Source: Actinomycetospora sp. (GTDB lineage Bacteria; Actinomycetota; Actinomycetes; Mycobacteriales; Pseudonocardiaceae). Taken from it: a DNA stretch of 7,477 nucleotides. Below, piece by piece: positions 1-6,179 of this stretch (position 1 is its first letter; the number at the start of each line of letters is the position of its first letter). Below the pieces are notes generated by a model that did no database searches, had not been told where the DNA came from, and was given only the letters and a program-made list of their open reading frames with translations. The DNA is taken from assembly GCA_025925615.1 (NCBI GenBank), contig JAICLN010000211.1:1-7477 (forward strand), in the 5' to 3' direction. Both the position numbers and the translations under genes were made by a program.

Positions 1-14
1 CCGGGGGTGCGCCG

Positions 15-31
15 GCCGGCGGCTCGCCGGC
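15..31 (-). terminator. Hairpin after the transporter gene
   Basis: A 7-bp perfect stem (GCCGGCG / CGCCGGC) with a 3-nt loop lies 2 nt beyond the transporter stop codon. No T-tract follows, as is common for actinobacterial terminators. It is supported by position and symmetry only; such GC-rich stems also arise by chance here. Confidence 0.4.
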
Positions 32-33
32 GG

Positions 34-747
34 TCAGCGAATCACCGGCGGGCCCAGTGGGGGCAGGCCGCGGGTCGCCCCCGTCGCGGCCCACGCGGTG
101 TGGAGGAAGGCGTAGAGCCCGACCGCGCAGAAGGCCAGCACCCCGGCGCCACCGACCACGAACAGTCCCGGGCTCACTACGACCCCGAGCAGCACGAACA
201 GCACGGCGACGTCGACGAACACCATGATCAGCACATAACTCAGCGGCAGGCGCAGGATGCCGATGGTGAGGAACACGAAGATGATGAGCCAGGCGAGGAA
301 GAACATCTCCAGGGTCGCGGTCACCTGCGCCGTCGGGATGTTGAACCAGTTGTGACCGGCCGGGGCGGGCAGCCCGAGCACCACCGCGAACAGGCTGAAC
401 CAGAACGCGGCGAACAACCCGAAGATCGCGGCGACGACGGTCTCCCCCAGCCCGATCGACCACAGCGCGGTGACGAACTCGCCGAGGCCGGTCGCGAAGG
501 TGGTCGCGGCCAGGACCGACCCGAGCGAACTGGGGATCGGCACCCCTCCGATCAGCGCGAAACCGAGCACCAGCGAGCCGGAGACGAACACCGGCAACCC
601 GAACACGAGCGGGTCGCCACCGCCGCCGAAGAGCACCTCGAGCCGGCCCGATCCGGGCGCCGAGGGCGGATCGGGTTCCTCGATGTCCTTGGCGTGTACG
701 CCTCGGCCGTCGCTCTGGATTTCACCTGGCCTGTCGATGTCAGTCAT
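34..747 (-). CDS. GPR1/FUN34/YaaH (SatP-like) membrane transporter
   Basis: A 237-residue integral membrane protein of the acetate/succinate transporter family (AceTr; E. coli SatP, yeast Ady2). About six hydrophobic segments are visible, near residues 49-69, 75-97, 103-127, 143-163, 168-190 and 195-217, as expected for the family. The segment FGLFAAFWFSL (109-119), the long FLAWLIIFVFLTIGILRLP stretch and the ending GLYAFLHTAWAATG..LPPLG align by eye with SatP. The family signature NPAPLGL before the first helix is degenerate, DPLVFGL at 45-51, so the substrate may differ from acetate. A 40-residue acidic, proline-rich N-terminal tail precedes the core. The ATG at 747 is chosen because AAGAGGGA lies upstream at good spacing and the longer upstream reading is arginine/proline-rich noise. 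The DUF3040 gene lies 98 nt upstream on the same strand. The family call is fairly sure; the substrate is not. Confidence 0.8.
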   Translation of the reverse strand: MTDIDRPGEIQSDGRGVHAKDIEEPDPPSAPGSGRLEVLFGGGGDPLVFGLPVFVSGSLVLGFALIGGVPIPSSLGSVLAATTFATGLGEFVTALWSIGLGETVVAAIFGLFAAFWFSLFAVVLGLPAPAGHNWFNIPTAQVTATLEMFFLAWLIIFVFLTIGILRLPLSYVLIMVFVDVAVLFVLLGVVVSPGLFVVGGAGVLAFCAVGLYAFLHTAWAATGATRGLPPLGPPVIR

Positions 748-845
748 TCCGTGTCCCTCTTCCTTGACCGGATCGGACCGGCCCGTCGGGGGCGGGTCCA
801 GGCGTGTGGTGCGGGTCGTCGGTCCAAGCGGGTGCCGGGGGTGGG

Positions 846-1196
846 TCAGCGCAGGGCCAGCGGACGGCGCGGGGGCCGTGCGGGACGGGGGCGCGCACTG
901 CGGGCGATCAACCAGGGCCCGAACTGGGCGGCGAGAAGCCCGACGACCGCGGCCGCCGGCCGGCCCTGCACCACCCCGAGCACCATCAGCGTCGCGCCGA
1001 GCGCGAGGACGATCATCGAGAGCACGACCAGGGTGGCCGCGCGGGCCAGTACCGCCCGTACCGCGGTGCGGACCCGGTCGACGCGCAGCGGGCGGGTGCT
1101 CCATCGGCCGAAAGCGCGCTGCAGGCGTGGCGCCTCCACGATCAGCGACTTCTCGATGCCGGTCAGCCGGCGCCGTTCGTGCTCGCTCAGGTCCAT
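846..1196 (-). CDS. DUF3040 family membrane protein
   Basis: A 116-residue protein that opens with MDLSEHERRRLTGIEKSL, the characteristic start of DUF3040 proteins (usually M-x-LSEHE-x-x-x-L-x-x-IE). A basic region (27-52) is followed by two hydrophobic segments near 52-76 and 80-98, then a proline/arginine-rich tail, giving a probable two-helix membrane protein with cytoplasmic ends. DUF3040 proteins are common in actinobacteria and have no established function. The ATG at 1196 is chosen because the family motif starts there; an in-frame upstream start at 1247 would add 17 unrelated residues. The ribosome-binding sequence (GAAAGAA) is poor. The gene is divergent from the MarR regulator and lies 98 nt upstream of the transporter, possibly co-transcribed with it. 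The family call rests on the N-terminal motif and the two helices. Confidence 0.8.
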   Translation of the reverse strand: MDLSEHERRRLTGIEKSLIVEAPRLQRAFGRWSTRPLRVDRVRTAVRAVLARAATLVVLSMIVLALGATLMVLGVVQGRPAAAVVGLLAAQFGPWLIARSARPRPARPPRRPLALR

Positions 1197-1248
1197 GTCA
1201 TGTTCTTTCGTCCGGTTCAGCACGGAGATACCGCTCGCCCCGGACACG

Positions 1249-1264
1249 CGATCACCGATGATCG
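1249..1264. repeat. Inverted repeat in divergent intergenic region
   Basis: CGATCA-CCGA-TGATCG, a perfect 6-bp inverted repeat with a 4-nt spacer, lies 53 nt upstream of the DUF3040 start. It could be an operator for that gene or a chance palindrome. Confidence 0.35.
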
Positions 1265-1302
1265 GGGCCCCGACGCGATGACCGAACGCCCGGGGACCCA
1301 GG

Positions 1303-1332
1303 TTACTACATCCGATGCGTCATGCATATACT
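1303..1332 (+). promoter_or_regulatory. Candidate promoter for the MarR gene
   Basis: TATACT at 1327-1332 matches five of six positions of the -10 consensus. TTACTA at 1303-1308, 18 nt upstream, is a weak -35. This is the most AT-rich stretch of the left block, which supports a promoter. The predicted leader of about 90 nt contains the palindromes at 1346-1375. Confidence 0.4.
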
Positions 1333-1345
1333 GCGATCTGAACTA

Positions 1346-1375
1346 AGTGCACTAGACATCGATATCGATTCGATG
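1346..1375. promoter_or_regulatory. Palindrome cluster upstream of marR (candidate operator)
   Basis: Two palindromes lie just downstream of the candidate -10. AGTGCACT (1346-1353) is perfect. ATCGATATCGAT (1358-1369) is a perfect 12-bp palindrome nested in a wider repeat, CATCGA-N7-TCGATG (1357-1375). MarR regulators usually bind such palindromes near their own promoter, so autoregulation is a reasonable inference. Its core octamer CGATATCG recurs upstream of the four-helix membrane gene. Confidence 0.45.
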
Positions 1376-1428
1376 TGGACCGGGTTCGCTCAGTCGGACG
1401 ATGACGACGGCCGAATAGAGGGGTGCAC

Positions 1429-1941
1429 ATGGACGCGGGCAGCGACGTTCCTGCCGACCGACGGGCGACCGACGGCGACGGCTATGCAGCGGAACTGGAG
1501 GTGGCCACCCGCGGACTGCTCGACGCGAGCGAGCGCGCCCTGGCGACGATGCAGCAGAAGGTCAGCCTCGATCACCTGCGGGGCCTGCAGGCGCTGCAAC
1601 GCCTGGGTGGGAGTGGCAGCGTCGGTGCCCTCGCCGGCCAACTGGGCGGGCTCTCGTCCACCGCCAGCCGGCTCAGTGACCGCCTCACCGATGCCGGACT
1701 GATCACCAGAGCGCCCTCAGCGCTGGATCGTCGTGCCACCGTGCTCACGCTGACCCCGGCCGGCCAGGCCGTGCTCGACGAGTTCGCCTCCGTGCGCGCC
1801 CTCGCCCTCGAGCAGGTCACCCGATCCATGCCCGCCGCGGACCGGCGTGCGCTGCTGGCCGGCACGCGCGCGTTCACCCGGGCCCAGACCGAGCCGGTCG
1901 GCGATGAGCAGGACACACCGACCGGCACCCCCGGCGGGTGA
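1429..1941 (+). CDS. MarR family transcriptional regulator
   Basis: A 170-residue winged-helix DNA-binding protein. Residues 45-112 carry the MarR fold: SLDHLRGLQAL, then SVGALAGQLGGLSSTASRLSDRL (helix-turn-helix, recognition helix about 75-88), LTDAGLITRAP, and the wing DRRATVLTLTPAGQAVL with the family-typical D-R-R and L-T-x-x-G. Flanking helices 20-44 and 116-153 would form the dimer interface. The tail (154-170) is polar and disordered. The ATG at 1429 is preferred over the in-frame GTG at 1423 because AGAGGGG ends 5 nt before the ATG and overlaps the GTG. The gene is divergent from the DUF3040 gene; palindromes in its leader suggest autoregulation. The ligand and target genes are unknown. 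Codon use is notably relaxed: I count 25 of 170 codons ending in A or T, against 1 of 163 in the gene at 2887. Confidence 0.88.
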   Translation: MDAGSDVPADRRATDGDGYAAELEVATRGLLDASERALATMQQKVSLDHLRGLQALQRLGGSGSVGALAGQLGGLSSTASRLSDRLTDAGLITRAPSALDRRATVLTLTPAGQAVLDEFASVRALALEQVTRSMPAADRRALLAGTRAFTRAQTEPVGDEQDTPTGTPGG

Positions 1942-2036
1942 CGGGCGCGGCCCCCGAGCAGCCGGCGCCGGACCCCGGCCCGCCCCGCGGCGCACTGCCC
2001 GTGACCGAACAGACTGCTCACCACGCCCGCGCGGCG

Positions 2037-2080
2037 CGATATCGTCGTGGTGACGGTCCAGTCACCACTTCCGGACCGTC
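2037..2080. promoter_or_regulatory. Overlapping inverted repeats upstream of the four-helix gene
   Basis: The stretch starts with palindrome CGATATCG (2037-2044), identical to the core of the marR upstream palindrome. GTGGTGAC (2047-2054) pairs with GTCACCAC (2061-2068) around a 6-nt spacer. GACGGTCC (2052-2059) pairs with GGACCGTC (2073-2080) around 13 nt. The two 8-bp stems share bases 2052-2054 and the second stem's left arm fills the first stem's loop, so as RNA they would exclude one another. The role is unknown: operator sites or a leader switch. Confidence 0.45.
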
Positions 2081-2162
2081 GGCGAGCCGCAGAGCACGAC
2101 CCGGGTCCCGAGCCGCGCCTCGCCGACTCGCTCCTGTCGTCACGATGAGAGGAGCGCCCGTC

Positions 2163-2558
2163 ATGGCACTCAGCAGCCGTTTCGCGATCGACACCACCAC
2201 CTTGCTCGCCGGAGCATTCCTCGTGGTGGCGTCGCTGGCCTTCACCATCCCCGTCGCGGGCTGGATCGGATTCGGGGTCTTCGCGGGCGTGATCGTGCTG
2301 GCCGGTCTGGGCCTGGCCACCGACCACCGCCTCGAGGGCTACGCGCTGCACGCGTTGCTGGCACTGGCCGCGACCTGGTCGTTGATCGCATCCCTGGTGT
2401 TCGCCGGGCCTGCCCTGACCTGGCTGGTCTTCGCCGGCGCCGTCGTCACCGCCGTCCTGGCCGTGACCGACCTGATCGCCCACGAGGTCACCACCGAGCG
2501 GGTCGTGCACCAGCTCGAGGTCACCCCCAACGCCCCGGCCGAGCACGCCATGGCCTGA
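2163..2558 (+). CDS. Small four-helix membrane protein, unknown function
   Basis: A 131-residue hydrophobic protein with four likely membrane helices (about 11-28, 32-52, 60-80 and 84-103), a short charged loop DHRLEG between helices 2 and 3, and a polar tail from 104 to 131. The two helix pairs have a similar layout, with tryptophans at 34 and 72, loosely like SPW-repeat membrane proteins, but I do not see an SPW motif and do not assign that family. The ATG at 2163 is chosen because AGAGGAG (2148-2154) sits 8 nt upstream; an in-frame ATG at 2145 would lie before this ribosome-binding site, and earlier in-frame codons give disordered arginine/proline-rich sequence. It lies 221 nt downstream of the MarR gene on the same strand and is followed by a strong hairpin. 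A link to MarR control is only positional, plus the shared CGATATCG octamer. Confidence 0.75.
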   Translation: MALSSRFAIDTTTLLAGAFLVVASLAFTIPVAGWIGFGVFAGVIVLAGLGLATDHRLEGYALHALLALAATWSLIASLVFAGPALTWLVFAGAVVTAVLAVTDLIAHEVTTERVVHQLEVTPNAPAEHAMA

Positions 2559-2574
2559 TCACGCCACCCCGCGC

Positions 2575-2617
2575 CGCCGCGGGCCGGGTACCCGTCAGCA
2601 GGACCCGGCCCGCGGTG
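2575..2617 (+). terminator. Strong hairpin terminator after the four-helix gene
   Basis: CCGCGGGCCGGGT (2577-2589) and ACCCGGCCCGCGG (2603-2615) form a perfect 13-bp stem around a 13-nt loop, extendable by a G-U and a C-G pair. It begins 16 nt after the stop codon. No T-tract follows, which is usual in actinobacteria. It is the strongest simple hairpin I found in the window. Confidence 0.75.
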
Positions 2618-2714
2618 CGGTGCCTCTCGTACACCTGGAACGACGACGCGGTGGCGGATCCGGCGGCGGGTCGTCCGCCGCCGTCGGCGGCCGCTCCATC
2701 CCTGAGCCCCTCGA
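2618..2714. other. Non-coding stretch between terminator and repeat
   Basis: This is part of a 328-nt gap between two plus-strand genes. Reading frames are open through it, but their products are proline, arginine, glycine and serine-rich with no family resemblance. It holds runs of GCCGCC/GGCGGC type. I see no RNA gene or promoter here. Confidence 0.5.
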
Positions 2715-2838
2715 CCGGACTACCAGCTCCGAGTGGACTCCCACGGTTGCTGCGCCGACCCTCACCGTCCACTCGGCCGGACCGCCAGCTCCGAGTGGAC
2801 CCCCACGGCTGACGCGACAGCCCTCACCGTCCACTCGG
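2715..2838. repeat. Two tandem 62-bp palindromic repeat units
   Basis: Copies at 2715-2776 and 2777-2838 are exactly 62 bp each, directly abutting, with nine differences by my alignment (about 85 percent identity). Each contains CCGAGTGGAC (2729-2738; 2791-2800) and its exact reverse complement GTCCACTCGG (2767-2776; 2829-2838) 28 nt later. The 10-bp arms are invariant, while six of the nine differences fall in the loop. That pattern fits selection on or function of the arms, as in REP-like or other interspersed palindromic elements. Possible roles are a non-autonomous mobile repeat, a protein-binding site or a transcription barrier. Confidence 0.8.
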
Positions 2839-2874
2839 CGAGCCCCTGCCGGCCGTTCTGACCGATTTGCCCGC

Positions 2875-2880
2875 TACAGT
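2875..2880 (+). promoter_or_regulatory. -10 element of a probable leaderless promoter
   Basis: TACAGT matches the actinobacterial -10 pattern TANNNT and ends 6 nt before the ATG at 2887. Transcription would then start at or next to the start codon. No ribosome-binding sequence precedes that ATG. No convincing -35 is visible. Confidence 0.5.
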
Positions 2881-2886
2881 GCCTCG

Positions 2887-3378
2887 ATGGCTCGGTGGAC
2901 CGACTTCGTCGCCTCGGCGCCCGCGATCGCCGAGGTCTTCGCCCGGCGCCACGCGGCCACCGGCAACCTGTGCTTCCTCGGCACGCTGCGGCCCGACGGC
3001 TTCCCCCGCGTCAGCCCGATGGAGCCGCGCTTCTTCGAGGGCGACCTCTGGATCGGGGGCATGCCCGACACCGCGAAGTTCGACGACCTCCTCCACGACA
3101 CGCGCTTCACCCTGCACACCGCGACGGTCGACACCCACGTCACCGAGGGCGACGCCAAGGTGTGGGGCACCGTGGAGGACATCCACGACGACGTCCTCCA
3201 CCAGCGCTACGCCGAGGCCCTCTACGCCGAGACGGGCTTCGACCTGCGCGGGCGGACCTTCGAGCACTTCTTCCGCGCCGACCTCGTGGGCGCGTCGGCC
3301 GTCGCCGTGGACGACGGCCACCTCGACATCACGACCTGGCGGCAGGGCCACGGCGAGAAGGTCGTCCGCAAGCGCTGA
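2887..3378 (+). CDS. Pyridoxamine 5'-phosphate oxidase-like split-barrel protein
   Basis: A 163-residue soluble protein of the flavin/F420-binding split-barrel superfamily. The sequence NLCFLGTLRPDGFPRVSPMEPRFFEGDLWIGG (27-58) is the typical first strand pair and cofactor-binding entry. TAKFDDLLHDTRFTLHTAT (62-80) is the helix and strand that usually follows, and AKVWGTVEDI (90-99) is the next strand. Members bind FMN, F420 or haem and often reduce or oxidise small substrates; which cofactor applies here cannot be told. The length is normal for single-domain members. The ATG at 2887 is chosen because a -10 element sits 6 nt upstream and the longer in-frame reading would translate the tandem repeat. 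It converges on leuD with a 17-nt gap. Nearly all its codons end in G or C (I count one exception), sharply unlike the genes to its left. Confidence 0.82.
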   Translation: MARWTDFVASAPAIAEVFARRHAATGNLCFLGTLRPDGFPRVSPMEPRFFEGDLWIGGMPDTAKFDDLLHDTRFTLHTATVDTHVTEGDAKVWGTVEDIHDDVLHQRYAEALYAETGFDLRGRTFEHFFRADLVGASAVAVDDGHLDITTWRQGHGEKVVRKR

Positions 3379-3385
3379 GACAGCA

Positions 3386-3411
3386 GACGACCCCGTCAGA
3401 CCAGGGTCGTC
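3386..3411. terminator. Bidirectional hairpin between convergent genes
   Basis: GACGACCC (3386-3393) and GGGTCGTC (3404-3411) form a perfect 8-bp stem with a 10-nt loop, in the convergent junction. It begins 7 nt after the split-barrel stop and includes the leuD stop codon and last codons. It could serve both strands, without a T-tract. Confidence 0.5.
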
Positions 3412-3986
3412 GGCTTGTGGGAGGGCCGCGTCTCCTCGTAGGCGTCGATGTCGGTCTCGTGGCGCAGGGTGAGCCCGATGTCGTCGAGGCCCTCGAGCAG
3501 GCGCCAGCGGGTGTAGTCGTCGACGTCGAAGCGCACGACCAGGTCCTCGGCCGTGATCGTCTTCGCCTGCAGGTCGACCGTGAGCTCCATGCCCGGGCGC
3601 GACTCGATCTTCTTCCAGAGCAGCTCGACGTCGGAGTGCTCGACGGTGGCCGCGAGCAGGCCCGCCTTCGACGAGTTGCCCTTGAAGATCTCGCCGAACC
3701 GCGACGAGATGACCACCCGGAACCCGTAGTCGAGCAGCGCCCACACGGCGTGCTCGCGCGACGACCCGGTCCCGAAGTCGGAGCCCGCCACGAGGACCGA
3801 TCCGCGGTTGTACGGCTCGGTGTTCAGCACGAACGACGGGTCCGAGCGCCAGGAGGCGAACAGGCCGTCCTCGAAGCCGGTGCGCGTGACGCGCTTGAGG
3901 TAGACGGCCGGGATGATCTGGTCGGTGTCGACGTTCGAGACCCGCAGCGGGGTCCCGATGCCGGTGTGCGTCGAGAACTTCTCCAT
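3396..3986 (-). CDS. leuD: 3-isopropylmalate dehydratase small subunit
   Basis: LeuD (196 residues) is the swivelling domain subunit of isopropylmalate isomerase (EC 4.2.1.33). With LeuC it converts 2-isopropylmalate to 3-isopropylmalate in leucine biosynthesis in the cytoplasm. The N-terminus [27 protein letters not shown] is canonical; [15 protein letters not shown] is at 18-32. The substrate-binding segment [17 protein letters not shown] is at 68-84, followed by [24 protein letters not shown] (88-111). The length is normal and no key motif is missing. The start codon ATG follows GAGGGGAC, which overlaps the leuC stop; the 11-nt gap makes leuCD a translationally close operon. It converges with the split-barrel gene. 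In many actinomycetes an HU-type gene follows leuD; here it does not. Confidence 0.97.
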   Translation of the reverse strand: MEKFSTHTGIGTPLRVSNVDTDQIIPAVYLKRVTRTGFEDGLFASWRSDPSFVLNTEPYNRGSVLVAGSDFGTGSSREHAVWALLDYGFRVVISSRFGEIFKGNSSKAGLLAATVEHSDVELLWKKIESRPGMELTVDLQAKTITAEDLVVRFDVDDYTRWRLLEGLDDIGLTLRHETDIDAYEETRPSHKPTTLV

Positions 3987-3997
3987 GACGGGTCCCC

Positions 3998-5419
3998 TCA
4001 GGCGAGCGTCAGCACGGACGGCGTCAGGTCCTCGGGCGAGGACAGCGTGCCCCGGACGGCGGTGGCGGCGGCGACGAGCGGCGACACCAGGTGGGTGCGC
4101 CCGCCCTTGCCCTGCCGGCCCTCGAAGTTGCGGTTGGACGTCGAGGCGCAGCGCTGGCCGGGCTCGAGCTGGTCGGGGTTCATGCCGAGACACATCGAGC
4201 AGCCCGCCGAGCGCCACTCCGCGCCGGCCTCGGTGAAGACCTCGTCGAGGCCCTCCTCCTCGGCCTGCGCCTTGACCTTCATGGACCCCGGCACGACGAG
4301 CATGCGCACCGAGTCGGCCACGTGCTTGCCGCGGATGACGCCGGCCGCAGCGCGCAGGTCCTCGATCCGCGCGTTGGTGCACGAGCCGAGGAACACCACG
4401 TCGACCGCGACGTCGCGCAGCCTGGTGCCCGGCTCGAGGGCCATGTACTTCAGCGCCTTGCGGGTGGCCGCCGCGTCGTCGTCGTCCATCTCCGCGGGGT
4501 CGGGCACCGACTCGCCGAGCGGGAGGCCCTGCCCGGGGTTCGTGCCCCAGGTGACGTAGGGCGTCAGCGCGGCGGCGTCGATGTGCACGACGGTGTCGAA
4601 CTCGGCGTCGTCGTCGGTGCGCAGCTCCCGCCAGACCTGCTCCGCGGCGTCCCACTCGGCGCCCTCGGGCGCGTGAGGGCGGCCCTTCAGGTACGCGAAC
4701 GTGGTCTCGTCCGGGGCGACCATCCCGGCGCGCGCGCCGGCCTCGATGGACATGTTGCACATCGTCATGCGCGCTTCCATCGACATGGTCCGCACGGCCT
4801 CGCCCCGGTACTCCAGGACGTAGCCCGCGCCGCCGCCGGTCCCGATCTGTGCGATCACCGCGAGGATGACGTCCTTGGCGGTCACCCCGGGGCGCAGCTC
4901 GCCGTCGATCTCGATGGCCATCGTCTTGAACGGCCGCAGCGGAAGGGTCTGGGTCGCGAGCACGTGCTCGACCTCGGAGGTCCCGATGCCGAACGCGAGC
5001 GCGCCGAACGCGCCGTGGGTGGAGGTGTGGGAGTCGCCGCAGACGACCGTCGTGCCGGGCTGGGTGAGGCCCAGCTCCGGGCCGATCATGTGGACGATGC
5101 CCTGGTTGAGGTCGCCGATGGAGAACAGGCGCACGCCGAACTCCTCGACGTTGCGCCGCAGCGTCGCGACCTGCGTCGCCGAGGTCTCGTCGGCGATCGG
5201 CAGGAGGATGTCGACCGTCGGGACGTTGTGGTCCTCGGTGGCGATCGTGAGGTCCGGGCGGCGCACCGGGCGTCCGGCGAGGCGCAGCCCGTCGAAGGCC
5301 TGGGGGCTGGTCACCTCGTGCACGAGGTGGAGGTCGATGTAGAGGAGGTCGGGCTCCTGACCTTCACCGTGCCGGACCACGTGCTGGTCCCAGACCTTCT
5401 CCGCGAGTGTGCGTCCCAC
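3998..5419 (-). CDS. leuC: 3-isopropylmalate dehydratase large subunit
   Basis: LeuC (473 residues) is the aconitase-fold, [4Fe-4S]-containing catalytic subunit of isopropylmalate isomerase, partner of LeuD. The cluster cysteines are present: C347 in FLGSCTN, and C407 and C410 in [12 protein letters not shown], the same numbering as E. coli LeuC. Other hallmarks are [16 protein letters not shown] (27-42), the [33 protein letters not shown] block, and [20 protein letters not shown] near the end. The GTG at 5419 is preferred because GAGGTGA lies 4 nt before it and the protein then begins [10 protein letters not shown] as in relatives; an in-frame ATG at 5446 would sit inside the operator palindrome. 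The gene is divergent from ndgR, with a 49-nt gap between start codons, and is probably controlled by NdgR. Confidence 0.97.
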   Translation of the reverse strand: MGRTLAEKVWDQHVVRHGEGQEPDLLYIDLHLVHEVTSPQAFDGLRLAGRPVRRPDLTIATEDHNVPTVDILLPIADETSATQVATLRRNVEEFGVRLFSIGDLNQGIVHMIGPELGLTQPGTTVVCGDSHTSTHGAFGALAFGIGTSEVEHVLATQTLPLRPFKTMAIEIDGELRPGVTAKDVILAVIAQIGTGGGAGYVLEYRGEAVRTMSMEARMTMCNMSIEAGARAGMVAPDETTFAYLKGRPHAPEGAEWDAAEQVWRELRTDDDAEFDTVVHIDAAALTPYVTWGTNPGQGLPLGESVPDPAEMDDDDAAATRKALKYMALEPGTRLRDVAVDVVFLGSCTNARIEDLRAAAGVIRGKHVADSVRMLVVPGSMKVKAQAEEEGLDEVFTEAGAEWRSAGCSMCLGMNPDQLEPGQRCASTSNRNFEGRQGKGGRTHLVSPLVAAATAVRGTLSSPEDLTPSVLTLA

Positions 5420-5474
5420 CGTCTCACCTCGTGAAAGTTCCCACATCGTGGGAGTACAGTATCGTTTCGTGGGA
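5414..5474. promoter_or_regulatory. NdgR/LtbR operator region between leuC and ndgR
   Basis: TCCCAC-ATC-GTGGGA (5439-5453) is a perfect 6-bp inverted repeat with a 3-nt spacer at the centre of the divergent gap. The same half-site occurs twice more: TCCCAC at 5414-5419, covering the leuC start codon in reverse, and GTGGGA at 5469-5474, covering the ndgR start codon, because both proteins begin GTG GGA. IclR regulators of the NdgR/LtbR group are known to bind between themselves and leuCD. The palindrome lies within the -35/-10 spacer of the ndgR promoter and close to the expected leuC transcription start, so it can affect both. Confidence 0.75.
5431..5460 (+). promoter_or_regulatory. Probable leaderless promoter of ndgR
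   Basis: TACAGT (5455-5460) is a good -10 and ends 8 nt before the GTG start. GTGAAA (5431-5436) is a four-of-six -35 at 18-nt spacing. No ribosome-binding site precedes the GTG, so the transcript is probably leaderless or nearly so. The central operator palindrome occupies the spacer. Confidence 0.55.
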
Positions 5475-6179
5475 CAGACTAGCGGAATCGGCGTGCTCGA
5501 CAAGGCGGTGGGGGTTCTCCGTGCCGCGGCGGTCGCCCCGTGCGGCCTGGGTGAGCTCTGCGAGCGGACCGGGCTCCCGCGCGCCACCGCGCACCGCCTC
5601 GCCGTCGGGCTCGAGGTGCACCGCCTCCTGGAGCGTGACGCGGACGGGCGCTGGCGCCCCGGGCCCGCGCTGGCCGAGCTGGCCCACGGCCACCACGACC
5701 CGCTGCTGACCGCCGCCGAGGAGGTCCTGCCCACGCTGCGCGACCTCACCGGGGAGAGCGTGCAGCTCTACCGCCGCGAGGGCGACTCCCGGGTCTGCGT
5801 CGCGGCGTCCGAGCCGGCGTCGGGCCTGCGCGACACGGTGCCGGTCGGGGTGCGGCTGCCGATGACGGCGGGGTCGGGGGCGCGGGTGCTCGCCGCCTGG
5901 TCGGATCCCCACGGGTTCCTGGTCGACGGCCGCACCCCGGTCGAGGTGTTCGGGGCCGACCTCCTCGCCGAGGTCCGGCGCCGCGGCTGGGCGCAGAGCG
6001 TCGCCGAGCGCGAGGCCGGGGTGGCGAGCGTCTCGGCGCCGGTGCGCGGTCCCGACGGCGGCGTGGTGGCGGCGGTGTCGGTGTCCGGGCCGGTGGACCG
6101 CATCGGGCGCAAGCCGGGCTCGCGCTGGGCGAACGACCTGCTCGCCGCCGCCCGCGACCTGGAGAAGGCGCTCGTCTGA
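5469..6179 (+). CDS. ndgR: IclR family regulator, NdgR/LtbR type
   Basis: A 236-residue regulator of amino-acid metabolism. The N-terminal winged helix starts [15 protein letters not shown] (5-19), with helix-turn-helix [25 protein letters not shown] (25-49) and wing [11 protein letters not shown] (56-66). The effector-binding domain (about 80-236) has the group-typical [72 protein letters not shown] and [12 protein letters not shown]. These match what I recall of Streptomyces NdgR and Corynebacterium LtbR, which repress or otherwise control leuCD and other amino-acid genes. The divergent position next to leuC is the conserved context. The GTG at 5469 is chosen because the protein then begins [13 protein letters not shown] as in relatives, and a -10 lies 8 nt upstream. 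Autoregulation is likely from the operator. Effector and sign of control are not visible in the sequence. Confidence 0.93.
   Translation: MGQTSGIGVLDKAVGVLRAAAVAPCGLGELCERTGLPRATAHRLAVGLEVHRLLERDADGRWRPGPALAELAHGHHDPLLTAAEEVLPTLRDLTGESVQLYRREGDSRVCVAASEPASGLRDTVPVGVRLPMTAGSGARVLAAWSDPHGFLVDGRTPVEVFGADLLAEVRRRGWAQSVAEREAGVASVSAPVRGPDGGVVAAVSVSGPVDRIGRKPGSRWANDLLAAARDLEKALV

Noticed and set aside
7..1281. Plus-strand open frame of 424 codons opposite the transporter and DUF3040 genes
   Set aside because: Its product is rich in Arg, Gly, Gln, Glu and His with no motif, and it lies antisense to two genes with clear membrane segments and family motifs.
1197..1428. Small RNA or riboswitch in the divergent gap
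   Set aside because: The palindromes are short and operator-like; I see no extended conserved RNA fold.
2715..2838. CRISPR array
   Set aside because: Only two units abut directly without unique spacers, and no cas genes are present.
2620..2886. N-terminal extension of the split-barrel protein through the tandem repeat
   Set aside because: The extension would translate the palindromic repeats into Ser/Pro/Thr-rich sequence unlike the family, and the -10 at 2875 supports a start at 2887.
3396..4760. Long minus-strand frame of 454 codons through leuD and part of leuC, and a long plus-strand frame at 2895-4559
   Set aside because: Only the leuD part of the minus frame is real; the rest is an out-of-frame shadow of leuC. 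The plus frame is arginine/proline/histidine-rich antisense noise typical of very GC-rich DNA.
5420..5446. leuC start at ATG 5446
   Set aside because: It lies within the operator palindrome and lacks a ribosome-binding site, while GTG 5419 has GAGGTGA at good spacing and matches the usual LeuC N-terminus.
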